This document shows, in pieces, positions 1 through 13,300 of a DNA stretch of 64,000 bases. A program made the translations under genes and the position numbers. The stretch's first letter is position 1; the number at the start of each line of letters is the position of its first letter. The stretch covers positions 2,170,001 to 2,234,000 of the forward strand of contig RQOL01000660.1 in assembly GCA_013076295.1 (NCBI GenBank). Reading direction: 5' to 3'. The stretch is from Sanderia malayensis. Its lineage: Eukaryota; Cnidaria; Scyphozoa; Semaeostomeae; Pelagiidae. The notes beneath the pieces are model-generated. The model did not search any database and was not told where the DNA came from. It saw nothing but the letters and a program-made list of their open reading frames with translations.

Positions 1-249
1 CGCAAAATCATTTCATCAGTTCTTAAAAAATTGTTTATTATTGTTTGAAAAACAGAAACGGATCAAAATGAACGGAGCCAAATAAAAACGGTGTCGTGTG
101 AACAGGGCCTTAATTTACAATTCGCGATTATGATTCCGTATTTCGTTTTGTTTTAAAACACTTTCGCTAATAGTGTAACTTTGAACTTCATTAACAACAG
201 GATTTCATTGAAGAATGTGTTGAAGGGGACGCACTAACATATTTGATCT

Positions 250-361
250 CTCTGGGGGCGAACTGACCAACACCGCAAAATCAATAGAGGGCGAATCGGT
301 TATCTCGAGGGGGCGAATCGACCAACTTGAATAGGGGCGAACTGGTTTGGGGGCGAAACGT
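250..361. repeat. GGGGCGAA-motif repeat
   Basis: Five irregularly spaced copies of a G-run followed by GCGAA (for example GGGGGCGAACTG and GGGGGCGAATCG) occur in about 110 bases, two of them followed by a shared GACCAAC tail. The flanks are AT-rich, so the GC-rich motif stands out. It could be a short degenerate tandem repeat or part of a mobile element. The rest of the first 860 bases shows no coding sequence that I can support. Confidence 0.4.
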
Positions 362-487
362 CCTGTTACCATGAAAAATGTCTTGCAATAATAACAAGGA
401 TTTTTTATGATAATGGTGATACTGATTATGTTGTGATGAGAATCATGTCATTGAAAATAAATTGCAATGAATAATGCCCCAGCCAAA

Positions 488-538
488 ACCGAAAAACTTT
501 ACGGCCACAAAACCAAAAAACTTTACGGCCACAAAACA
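488..538. repeat. 24-bp tandem duplication
   Basis: A 24-base unit containing CTTTACGGCCACAAAAC occurs twice in direct tandem with almost no mismatch. It lies in the non-coding upstream region of the first gene. Confidence 0.7.
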
Positions 539-863
539 GTCAGTAGAGTAAGGAAACATTAAATCTTACGTGAAGCACAATATCCTCTCTTTGGCCTAAG
601 TGAATAATAGGCCCATCATGGCTAATTTTGCTGGCACTTTGGTTTTTCATTTGGATAGCACAATACAGTTCTCTTCTTGAGAGACTACAGTGCTTTATTT
701 TTAATAGCCTTGAAAACTGTCTTTGGCAATGGCGAAACATTTATCCCCGAGTTTCAAAATACAATCTGCAAAAGAAATATATATACATACAAGCTTCCCG
801 AACACGAGATGAAGATGAACTTTGGCCTTTTTTAATGGACTTCTAATTGTGGGAATGAGTCAA

Positions 864-873
864 TGCGCATGCG
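864..873. promoter_or_regulatory. NRF1-like palindromic site
   Basis: TGCGCATGCG matches the consensus palindrome bound by NRF1, a common core-promoter element of animal housekeeping and cell-cycle genes. It lies about 140 bases upstream of the ATG at 1007, where a promoter or 5' UTR would be expected. The match and position are seen; function is inferred. Confidence 0.4.
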
Positions 874-1006
874 TGATCATGTCGTTAGATGCAAAGATCT
901 GGGGCGAGTGACGGTTGGAATTTGAGCGCTCAAATACAAAGCAAAATCAAAATGGTTCCTTGCTGATCTCGATTAGCAGTATAGTATTTGGAAAACATTT
1001 AAAAAC

Positions 1007-4000
1007 ATGGAGTCATTTAAAGCGAGAAGAGAGTCAGAAACAATCGACCGAAGATCTATTCTTGAATCAAAGTACCAGGAATCTACTAGGGTTGCTGACG
1101 AAGACATCACAAAATGTAAACAGATGTGTGGAGACTTTTATCAACTTTGTTTGGAATTTGAGAAAGGGATCGATTTGTCATTCGCGTTGAACAATTATGA
1201 ATGCGATGATAAGTCATGGTACATGGCTGAAGTCAATCAGGATGGAGAGAAAATCAAAGATTTATTATCCAATGCCGATCTTAACACCATGCCCTGCGAA
1301 TCAGTGGATGAAAATGATACAAATAATTCTGAAGACCTTCCAATTAGGCCACAGGCGATCAATTCTCATACGAACCAGACTGTGGTAAGCTGATTTGTTC
1401 AACTCTCGCAGTTTCAATTGAAGCAGTACAAATTATTTAGATATAGGATATTTTTGTTGTAAACAATATCTTAAAGGATGAATTTATTTGCAGGTGGATA
1501 GAAGCCAACAGACGACTCCCTTAGACGACAAAAAATATTTTTCGTTTATGGTGTGAAAAACTATTTTTTAAATGATAAAATCTCAGAGATAAATTATCAA
1601 ATGATTTAACTGAATTTAATATGCTTTGGGATCTAGGTATGATTTTCCACTGCTTTGGTTTTAAATATTTGTTTTGTTCTCAAAATTCAGGACTCATGCA
1701 GCTTCAATGGCACACCACTCTACGATGCTGACGTATCTAAGAATTTGGACCAGCAATCCAGTTTCTCCAGCATAGCAGATTCAAATGCAGATGATACGTT
1801 GTATCCCCAGTCAATCACAGATTATGATTCAATAATTTCTAATGCTGAATTAAGCAAAAGTACTACACCGTCTTGTAAACCATCGTCATCCTCATTGCTA
1901 GTGGAAAGCTTGAAGAATCAGATGAGAAAATCGTTGAATGGCTGCATTAAGGTTGAGTTTGAGAATTTGGGTGTTGAGAATAATAAAGAAGTCAAACTAT
2001 TCCAATCTTATAGTGATGTCAGTTGCTCTGATTTTGAAGAACTTTCTAGAGACCCGGTTTCATCATCGATTCCATCTATAAGCTATCTTGTTGCATCTGA
2101 TGATTCCTTTGAAGCAAGCGAGCATCCCAATGGAAGAGAAGATGCCCTTGAACATGAGAGCAATGCTGAGACAGAGATAGAAGCCAGAAAGATTCATACA
2201 GAGCGAGTAGTTGATTATTCTGTGGGGCAAATCAGCCTTATGGAAAACTCCTTACAAGATTGCAAAAAGTTGGAAGAAGTGTCTGTTTCTGGAACTGAGT
2301 CTGATTATGTCGAGGTTGAAGAGGAACCAACAGAAGCAGAGGTTGCAGTGAAGGAGTGTGCGGCTGATAACAGTGAAGAAGGATCCCAATCAAAGAAAGC
2401 TTACAGTGGCATAGCATTGGAAGATTATGTAATCATAGATAGCGATGGAGAAAATCAAGTGGTTGAAATTAAAGAGCAGAGCTCTGAGCCTGAAGTAACC
2501 ACAGAAAACAAAAAACATGGTGATCGAAAGTCTTTTCAAACGAGGAGAGATAATAATGAGATGTTCTTCGAGGTTGGCAATGGGGCTATTGGTGATGATG
2601 ATGATGAAAAAGTTGTGAAACGAAGAAGGAAAAAGAGAAAAGGCCCGCCACTTAACATGCCAAGAAGAAAATACAAACCACATGATTTGAAAAGCTTCAG
2701 TGATGTATTGAAACATAACCAGTCAGTTGTTAAAAAGCAGCAAATTGGCAGTTCGAGTTTTTTCCAAAGTTTTCGTCAGCAGCCACAATCAACTAGCATT
2801 AGAAGATACAGAGATTCAGTTGCACGCGACTTGCTGCAAGGAGTTACTCAAGTGAAGCAGATAGACACAAAGACGTTTAGTGCCAGAACGAGATCTCCTT
2901 TGTTCGAAGAAGAGCAAAAGATGCAAACAGTGACACCTTCTGAAAATGGTTTTATTATCATGGAAAGATGCGTATCCACACCAGAAAAAGGATTTGATTC
3001 TATGATTGCTACAGTTCCTTCTCTCAAAAAGAAAGGAGCAAGTATTGATGCAGGTAATGGTATTAAACTAAGGGCTGAGATTTCTGGAAGAAAAGCCAAG
3101 AATGGGATGAGCCATCTTCATGAAACATACAATGGAGAGTCAAATGTGCCACAGGGAAGAAAACTCAGAGGAAGGAAGGCAGGAACTGAGCTCAGTGCTA
3201 ATGAACTTGATGGGGCAAATTCTGAAGGAATTTCTCCAAAGAAGCCAACATCAAGTAGAACAAGAAGCAGAAATAAGAAGATCAACAAATGTGTAGGCAG
3301 TGTGAAGAATGTTTTGAATAATGTCAAAGGTGAGGAAGAAAATGAAATTTCAGATATTGCTACTAACAAGACCTCTAAAAGGTCAAGAAAAGGAGTTAAA
3401 AGGATAAATATGAAAAGACCAAGAAAAAGAAGCACAAAGGCTCTTTCATGTACGGGACTTGGTAGTTTCAGTAATGGTCACAGTAATATAACCATGGCCA
3501 ATGAAAAGAAGGAAGACAGTTCTAAGAGAAAAATGAACACTAAAGGAAACAAATCTGCGAAACAAAACAACAATAAGGAACGAGTTAATGGTGGTAGAGT
3601 ACAAGAGAATAGCTGTAAGGTTGGGCCACAACTTTCTACTGAGTTAGATGATGGAAAAGAAATCAATGATGTGTTAACAGGAGAGAGCAGAAGTAAAAAG
3701 ATAAGAACATGTGTAGATGGTCGGAAGAATGTCAAACCTGTGGAAAGCAAGGAGATTTCAGATGCTGTGTCCAGAAAGACTTCTAACAAGCCTAGGAAAG
3801 GAAGCAAGACAAGAGGAAACAAATCAACGAAAGAAAGCCACAACAAACAAGTTAGTGATGACAAGAAAGAGAATAGCTGTAAAGTTGAGCCACAACCTAC
3901 TACTGAGTTAGATGATGGAAAAGAAGTTGATGACATGTTAACAGGAGAGAGCAAAAGTAGAAAGATAAAAATTGTCAAGAATGGTCAGAATAATGTCAAA

Positions 4001-5871
4001 CCTGCAGAAAGCAAGGAGATTTCAGGTGTTGCTTCTAGAAAGACTTCTAATAAGCCAAGGAAAGGAATTAAAAGGATAAATATGAGAGGACCGAGAAAGG
4101 CTAACAAAGAAAGAAAAGAAATTGCCAATGATATTACAACCATGGCAAATCAAAAGAGAGAAGGGCGTTCTAAGAGGATGAAGACTGAAGGAAACAAATT
4201 GGCGAGAGAAGCCAACAAGGAACAAATTAATGATGACAACATGCAAAAGAATAGCTGTGAGCTTTCTGCTCGGATAGATGACACATTAACAAAGGAAAGC
4301 AAAGACATGGGTGATGATAATATGGTGGTGGCCAACAAAAAGAAGGAAGAACGTTCTAAGAGAAAGATGAAAACAAGAGGAAACAAATCGAAAAATGAAA
4401 GCAATGAAAAGGAAGAAGATAATGACAAGAAAGAGAATAGCTGTAAAGATAAGTTACAACCTTCTGGTGGGACTGTCGATAGCTTACCAAAGGAAAACAA
4501 AGACATTTCCAATGATAATATAATCATGGCCAACCAACAGAGCGAAAAACGTTCTAAGAGAAAGATGAAAACAAGAGGAAACAAATCGAAAAATGAAAGC
4601 AATGAAAAGGAAGAAGTTGATGATGTCAAGATACAAAGTAATAGCCCTAAAGATAAGTCACAATCTTCTGTTGGCACAGACGATAGCTTACCAAAGGAAA
4701 ACAAAGGCATTTCCAATGAGATAACCATGGCCAACCAACAGAGAGAAGAACGTTCTAAGAGAACGATAACAAGAGGAAACAAATCGACAAATGAAAGCAA
4801 TGAGAAGGAAGATGTTAATGATGAGAAGATACAAAAGAATAGCCGTAAAGATAAGTCACAGTCTTCTGCTGAGTTAAATGCTAGGAAAAAAATTAATGAC
4901 ATGTTAAGACGAGAAAATAACGACTCTGATGAGATTGAAAAGTCCAATAATGTCAAAGCACAACCTGAAAAAGTTATTGTAAACGAAAGTCTTAGAAGAT
5001 CAACGCGTAAAGGTGGGGATTTCTACTTTTAATCGTTTTTGTGTTGATGTTTAAATGAAGAGGATCGAAAAGATTATAACAGACGAAATCCTGCATAAAA
5101 AATTGATTTATAACTTGTTACAATTTTTCTTTTTTTCAGTGGAACAAGTAAAGAGGTTTGAACTAAATAAAGAAAACTCTATCGCAGAAACGTCAACAAA
5201 ACGGAAGTAAGGCAATTTTTGATGATTTTTAAATTAAAAATTTGCTGTTGCCTTATGCGCATAAACTTTTTAGATTGGAGCATTGTCCGCTTTGGAATTT
5301 TTAAGTAATTTTTGATTATTTCAAATTGTTGAGTTCGTTTTCACAGAGCTTCACGTAAGAAAGAGTCTCTGACAAGCAATGCTGGCTATAAAAACCTCGA
5401 TGAGTCGAAAATCCCACCAAAGAAACGCAGAACATTGTTCAACAACAAGAAAAATAACTCTCTAACAACAATTGGATTTTCTATACTCGAGGTAAACAAA
5501 ATTTACTTTAAACTTGTGGCTGAAAATTTTTTGTTAGAACCTTTTCTTTAGGTATACTATCAATCTTCTTTAAATGCAATCTTTTCAACACTAGAACTTC
5601 TTCTCAAATAGATAGACCATGTAACATTTTGTCACATTGAATAAAACTTAAGTTTACGAGTTGATGGCCTATTTTGTTTTTTTGAGTCCCAATTATTACA
5701 ATGTTGCTGATTTTGATTTAAATTAATTTATAGGACACAACTATGATGAACACGACAGCAAATCGAACTGCAAATCCAAATGGAAACACTTCATTTGTAC
5801 CGGAAGCATTGCAAAATTTCTTAAGATCATTTGTTGGACCAAAAATGGTGAAGAAAAAGTTCACATCGTAA
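1007..5871 (+). CDS. Unknown low-complexity nuclear-type protein with KEN boxes (6 exons)
   Basis: I do not recognise the family. Six exons join in phase: 1007-1384, 1494-1550, 1691-5012, 5140-5206, 5347-5491 and 5734-5871, giving 1,368 residues. Donors are GT and acceptors AG throughout. The large exon 3 encodes an acidic N-terminal part, then basic patches (RRRKKRK near residue 460) and a lysine/serine-rich C-terminal half of degenerate repeats. The repeats share SKRKMKTRGNKS and NESNEKE cores and recurring KENSCK segments. A further KEN motif lies in exon 4 (NKENS), so several candidate APC/C degrons are present. The last exon ends in a conserved-looking FVPEALQNFLRSFVG stretch. The composition suggests a chromatin or cell-cycle protein, but that is inference. 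The start is the first ATG in the exon 1 frame. Codons upstream of 1691 in the exon 3 frame are intronic. Confidence 0.7.
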
Positions 5872-7349
5872 CAAAAGAATACGTCACCAAACATTGATAT
5901 TTCGATTAAACCAAGCTGCCTCATTGTCGAGCGGACTGAATGAAAACGAGACTCGAGATTATGGCGTCATTAAATACGAAATTCACAAATTGGATTGCGA
6001 GTTTCCCGCCAAACATCACTGTTGGACATTTTATTATTATTTCTTATGTTTTTTAATAAGTAATGACATTTGAAATTTTTAATCGATATTATCTTCTAAA
6101 GGTTGATTATCTCGATAAGAAAACTACAGAAATTTCAAATTCGTGTTAAGGAACCTTTCGATAAACTTAGAATATTGTTTGTAAATATTTCGTATTTTCA
6201 AACAGGTTCATTATATCAACAAGGGCGAAAGAAAAGTCATTTTCGCACGAACGCATTACACGAATGTATTTAGATCGAAACATTGCTGTTATGAATTATT
6301 ATCTATTCTTTTTTTCGTAAGTCTGTTTTATTTTATTTAGAACCTTGTAAATACAGATTTGTGTATAATCATGCACGTGCCAAGAAATATTGTTTAAAAT
6401 GTCCACGCACTGTATTATTACTTATTAAAATGATCCTATTGGTAGAAATTGTTAATCAACCAAACAATAAAATGCCGTGTCGAAATTCAAGCTTAAAGTA
6501 CTAACGCGCATGTTCACTAAAAGTCAGTGCTAAAATGATTACGTTAGGCTTTATCCTGACCATGATTTAGCATCGAGCTCCAATCATTTCCTTAGGCCCA
6601 ATAAAATAAATGCATTTCAAAGATATTTCAACGCTTTGCTGGCTCGAAGTCTCAAAATATAACTAAAAATTTACTGTTTTACCCTTATAATAACGAATGG
6701 ACAGACTTTTTAAAAAAATAATCCACTTACTTGGTAGATATTGATAGTACATTTCCACCATTCGATGACGCGGCCATTTTCAGATACGAAGTTTTATTCA
6801 AACGAGCGACTGTTGAGAACTGAAACTACTGATGTTTTGCTATTGCCTGATAGAACAATAGACATAAATTTAATCTCAAATGAATACCTAGTTTCCATTT
6901 CTATTCCCGAGAGAAAAGATACATAATTTTGTCCTCTTTTGTGGAAATAATTTACAACAAAATAATTTTCTTGTTATTACAACATAATACGAAATCCATG
7001 TAAATTAAAACTTGCTAAGTACTTTAAAGTGCCTACCTAAGTATAAAAAGGCCGTAAACTGTATAAAACTGTTATATTTTTGCAATAATTTATCAGTTTC
7101 TCTTTGTTTACTTGAATAATTGACTACTTCTTAAAGAAAAGGTTATGTCAATATAGAAATTAGGAAAATATAAAAACAGTAAATGAACTTGGCAAGATAA
7201 AAATTGTGGGGCAAGTTAGTTTAGGGTAACAAAAACACAGAATAGGAGCACTCAACTCTACCCTGAGCGAAAATGTGTATTTTTGGAGATTTGGTTAGAA
7301 ATCGACCCCAAAAAGCCAGCCGTTTTAATCGCGTTCAAATCATCTGATT
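5872..7349. other. Intergenic, no gene seen
   Basis: This AT-rich interval separates the 3' ends of two convergent genes. AATAAA signals lie near 6466 and 6601 and could serve the plus-strand gene. I see no conserved coding sequence, RNA gene or repeat that I can support. Confidence 0.6.
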
Positions 7350-10300
7350 TTAAGCATCTTCAGTTGTTACCTTGTAAGTATCCATACCAATAGGCTCATT
7401 GCTTCCACTATCACCGTAGTAAGGAAGAAAAGGTACATACTTCACCAGAGGACTCTTATTCAAGTAACGTGAAATAAACGGCAGGTCGTAAGTGTGAATT
7501 GAAGCGAGCTTTCCTTTCCCGGCCTTCTCTTCAAACAAACTCCTCCACTTTAGAATACCGCGCTCTTCAGCTGTTCCGGGCAACAGATTATCCAAAACAA
7601 AACCGGTTACTCCACCAACTGCCATATTAGTGCTCAATAACACTGAGATGATTTGGTCCAATTCTGGAGCACCTAAAATGCACACAAACAATGATCATCT
7701 ATTATAACAGAGCTTGATATTGATGGACGATAACAAAGAAGCTCTCAAGGAACTTTTGCGATGCATGAATACAGGGAGTCATGGGGCACTACTTCCATGA
7801 CCCAGACCCTCCTCTCCGATTCCAAATACAATTATCCAGTTTTAAACTTAAATCCCTGGAATATATTGAGATAATCTTGAGTCTTCTCTAACCTTAAGCA
7901 TAGTTCAAGTTCGACAATTGAGAACTGAAATCTTTGACAAAACTCAATCAAACTCCCTACTTTCTTTAATCAATTGGACACATGGCTCGATAGCTTGCCC
8001 AAAGATTTTTCCATGTGTCCATCAGCCCAGGATTGCTTAATTACACCTTTACACTTAACCACGCTTTTTAAAAACCAATAAGCTGTATTCCTGTATTTTC
8101 TTTAGTATTAGTATGATGTAATTAGTCAATTTTATGCTGAAAAAACATTTTGAGTTTGAGTTTGAGTTTAATCAATGGTGTTCAATGTATCGAGGTTCAA
8201 TTGCAGCAGTAAACTGGGTGAAATGTCATTGTATGTAAAAAGAAAAATTCTCCCCACCTGTATCGATCGTCTTCGAGTTTTTCTTCACCCACGATGGAAC
8301 AACCATGCCGAAAAACAAGGAAAAGCCCAAAACAAACAGGTTTCGCATCGAATTCAAGTTCGTGTACTGCAAGGTAGACAGGCCGACGGCCGTTATCATC
8401 CCGAACATGATGATGAATATTCCGCCGACAATTGGATCGGGAATAGTCGTAAAGAGGGCGCCGAACTTTCCGATTACAGCCAAAACAATCATGAACAGGG
8501 CGCCCAACTGAATAACGCGTCTGCTACCGACCTGGCAAGTAAACAACAAAATATGTTTATAATGGTAGATATAAGCACAAAGTCACGTCAAGATATAAAG
8601 CCGTCCCTACTTGCAACATGTAGCAAACTGCCCAACATAGCAAAACAAACATTCAGGTACCAGAAATTCATGATGCGCTGGCTGCCAAGTCAAGCGCTAC
8701 GCAGAATGCACAAAACGAAATAAACCATTTATGTGCCATTTGAGAATATCAATATACCAGGTCGTTTCAGGCATACACCCTATACCTCCCAGGTTAGGCC
8801 CTAAAATTTTGAGGCCTCGAATGTTTCTGGGCGCAGCATAGCCCGGTTGTAACGACCTCTAGACAAAACGAGGCTATGAGGTACGATTATTCATTAATAT
8901 TAAAAAACTCAGCTTTGTGACTATAATTGAGATCTTTTCTTAAAAATTCTGAAGAATTCATGGATTATCCTTTGAAAACAAATCAACCAAAACAAGACAT
9001 ACCCTTGTTATTCCTATGGCACCAATGTTTTCACTGTAAGATGTTGTGCCAGTCGCAGTTCCCCAAGCTCCGGTCAATAAGCAGCCAATTCCTTCCATGC
9101 CGAGGCCACGGTTGATTGCGTGGTGCGGAGGAGGTGGAGCACCGGACAGCTTAGCGCATGCGAAGTAATCACCTATGGATTCGACCATTGACGCGAGCAC
9201 ACCAGCCAGCATGCCAAACACCGCGGAAAACCTGACGGTCGGAGTTCCCCACTGGCCTAAAATAAGTAAAGAAAAAGCAGCGGATAAAACAACAAGAAAC
9301 AGTGTATTCTTTGATTAAATATTCACATAATTTAATCATAATAAGAGTTTTGTCGCTGCTTTCATGGGAAAGGATATAGAAATACAATAGGGTGTATTTG
9401 CCACTTACCTGGATATGGAACTCTGAGCCAAGACACTTGGTCTATGACGAATAGTCTCGTGTCAGTCCTTGCTCTGGAACCTTTCGGGAAGACGTTGGCG
9501 GCCGTGAGAATGGCACTGAAACCCCAAGCCAGCAAAATAGCTAATAAAATCTGAAAACAATAATTGCTAATAATGATACAGAAGCAGTTTAAAAAAGGAT
9601 AATCAAAAATTAAAAACAAATCACGTTACAAATGAACAATAAAAATTTAAACATATAAAGATAATATAAGTATAATAAAAATGATGCAATGTGCAATGCA
9701 TGAAATTTTGCTCGAAACAAATGTGCAGAAAGATTTTCATTGAAGTTTCCCTTTTGTCATGTTTTGGCATAAATTATGATAATGGAATTTCAAAGTTCTT
9801 AATGGGTTTCATTGGTGTGTTATGTTCTTGCCCTCCTTCATTTAAAAAACAAACGACAATAAACACGAAGCAATCCGAAGCAACTTACAGGAAACAGCTT
9901 GAAGATCTGAACGCGTACAAATGCGCATTTGCCTTTCGAATAAAAGGGAAGCGGAACGCCAAAATTTTGAACGACTTGTGAAAAAATTGTCATCAGTATT
10001 ATTGTCCTAAAATACAAAACGATGAATAGATGAAGCGAAACAAATTATGATTATGAAATTATAACTACAACAAGTATAAGAAATATCAGTACTTATTACA
10101 GAACTGTGATATAATGTATTGGCTTTTCTTTTTATCCTAAATCTTTCTTTTCAAAATGGCATGTCACATTAGTGGTATGCCATTCTGGAATATACTAGTG
10201 ACAATCACCATTACCGTTGTGATTTTCACTACTATGTTTAGCCATAGGTCGGTCGATCTAGGTCATGGATGAGCATGGATGTGAAATACCAAAATATACT

Positions 10301-13300
10301 GATGATAAAAAAATTATGCTTACATCATTGCTATCCCCCATTGGGCACCTATAAAAAGTAAATCCATAGATGAATAAACTCTGTTGATAACAGTTTTATT
10401 GTGCATAGAAATTTTTAATACTTGTTCATAATTCATGTTGCTCATCCTGTATAAATATTCGCTAATAATTAAATTAATAAATATTAAATACAAGAATCAC
10501 AGTGCTTAAAACTATGATAGCATTAAAGTGTAGCTTAGCTGACCAGTGAGGAGAGGGACTCAAAATTATATGAGTAAACATGGGCACAATTTCATGTTCC
10601 ATAGCCTCGTATCGAAACTAAACGTGCACTTACTTGCAAAGAAGGCAGCAGTGTCAAAGAGAGGCAGACCAACAAGGGCAATAGTGGGCACGATAGTTAA
10701 CGGTCCGATGAATCGAACAATGAGCCCAATTAGGCCACTAAAACCAATGATAATTTGAAACAAAGCAGCCACCATAATGGCTCCTTGTATCTGAAAGAGA
10801 ATACATCCAAATCTCATCTCTTATGAAAACAAAGGCGCTCCAGCAAAGCTATCAGTGAAATTGGGGGGGGGGGCAAATCTGCCCCCACTCTCTGTCATAT
10901 TTCCGCGTTGCTGCAAGAATAGGGCGTCTTTGGGACGGCCCTTTCAAAACTTCATTTATAATATGAACAAAATACAGCATCTTTTATATCAAGCTTTTGC
11001 ACCAGTTCAAGTTGAAGGAAAAAGGATATGAAAAGATGAAAATAATCTCGAGGTTACCTCGCGTATTCGAATTTCCCATTCTTCGTCAACCGCTGCACCA
11101 GTTGGGGCAAGAGCACCAGAAGTTGTTGCAGCAGTCGGTGACATAACTGACGAAAGAACTGGAAATAAAAAAAATATATTTCTCAACAATTATAATGTCT
11201 GGTTAGCGTAGTAACTTGTAAAATCAGCATGCATACATCCAGGTGAGGCATCATAACTCACTAATCGCAAAAGCAAGCCAGCAGTATATATACAATTATT
11301 ATACAGCACATAAATATATCAAGACAAAATATTTTGTTTTCATAATATAGTGCAGTATGGAGGGGGCTCTACCAGTCTACGAGTCCTGCGGCGACAAGCT
11401 CTGGGAAGATAGGCCATACCGAAATGATTCGATTAAACGACCAGGGCGTTTATTAAATTTGTTGATATTTTGGGGCGTCTATTCGAGAAGGCATTTAAAA
11501 GAAGGGGGCGTTTAATTGAAGCATTACGGTGAGAGATAATTATATCAGAATTTATCATTATCATGTTTCCTTCGACTTAATATTCAGCACAATAATCGAC
11601 CATGCAATAAATCGAGATTGAGAAAACATGCATCGGTTTGTCAAACAACCTACCAGTGGACAATACAGTCGCAGGGGTGACAGAAGAATTCGTCGCTAAA
11701 AGGAAAAACAACAAATCAAATTGCGACACATCGAGGTTAACTACCGTGAAAATATAATTAAACCCCGGGAGTGGGGGTTGCTTAGTTTTCCAAGTTGCAG
11801 ATGGGGTTTATTAGAGAGGGGGTTTAGTAAAATTCTCAAATAAACTTCAGAAAAATGTTCGTGTAAAATAACTGCAAAACAACTTGGAGCTTTTACGGTC
11901 TAATCAACCACAATTTCATCATCGCCGAAATTGTCAATTTTTTCAATTTCGAAAAGGAGGCTTATTAGAAAGGGGGCTAAATAAAGCTGAAGAAAATAAG
12001 GATTTTATCTCACCGGCTGTTGGTTTAATTGCGTTTGGACAATCCCCTCGCACTGACATGATAGCGACTATGGGTGCTATGAACGTAAATGTCCCTCCTT
12101 GTACAATTGGCAATCTATGATCATATAAAAAATACAGATACAATAAGACATTGTGACGTCATACAGTGAAGTTCAGTTATAACAAAGCTTTATGGTACAA
12201 CAAGCATGTGAATTAAGTATTAGCAAGAAAGATTTGAGCAAACTAACCTGACACCGAATGTTGCTTGCAACAAAGTTGTCAGACCAGAAACGAAGAAAAT
12301 CGTGTTCATGACTTTGCTAATGATAACTGGGTTGTGTGAAAAGCACAGGGGTACAGAGAGTATAAATGGCATTCCAAATGTCGCTCCAAACATCGTCAGA
12401 TAATGCTGAAAAAGAAAAAAATAATGTGAACGAGGCTAAAGTTTGCATCAAATGCGAACAAGGCTACAATAAGAATAGGATTTCAAACAAGAAATTAGGA
12501 TGAGTGTCGTGTTCAAGTCTTGTTCGTGATGTCTCGATATATCGAGGGATAAAATTAAAGAGTTGAAGTGTTGTTGAAGTCACAAAAATTAGAAAAATGT
12601 TGAAAACATAAAATAATTTGCATCAGCTGGAATTTGATTGGTCAAGGTTCAGTTGCCAAATAACGTGAAGACGTTAATCTGACATTTATATCTTCCTAGC
12701 AACTGAGTTTAGTTTCATGAGGGTTACCAAGACACAAAGACGAGATGAGAATATGGTTTTGTAAATTTCTAATTCTGTAGAAGTATAACAAACCATTCAC
12801 ATCATGCGAAACTTACACAAAGTAATACAGTGATACACAGTAATGCAATGACAAAAACCGGGGAAATAATTATTCCATCTGTTTATTTGCATGAGTAGGT
12901 CAATTGTATTAAAAGTGGATAAAGGTTTTAAAAAGTCCAGACATCTTCAATTTTACAAAATCGGTTGAATTTATGTTGAAATGCAAAACAATTGCCAAAA
13001 TGTACTGCGCCTTGAAGGGAAATTTCATATGTACAGCCTGCACATAGGCTTGCCTAATTCGAACCATCTTATTTTATTCGAGCAAACATTTCTGTCGCTT
13101 TTAAACAGATCCCCCTTGCGACATACAAGCCTGTATACTTCATGTAATTCGAGCACTTTCCTGGGCCCACATGGTGCTCAGATCATACATAGTCAACAGC
13201 AAAAAACGCAAATTAATTACACAGACTTACTTGAAAGCCGAGACCAAGAGCAAGGTACCATGGTGGATTTTCATCAATCGAATAAAGTAATTCCTCTGAT

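Noticed and set aside
4150..4956. 268-codon antisense frame opposite the first gene
   Set aside because: A shadow of the lysine/glutamate-rich repeat coding strand; composition is only the complement of that repeat.
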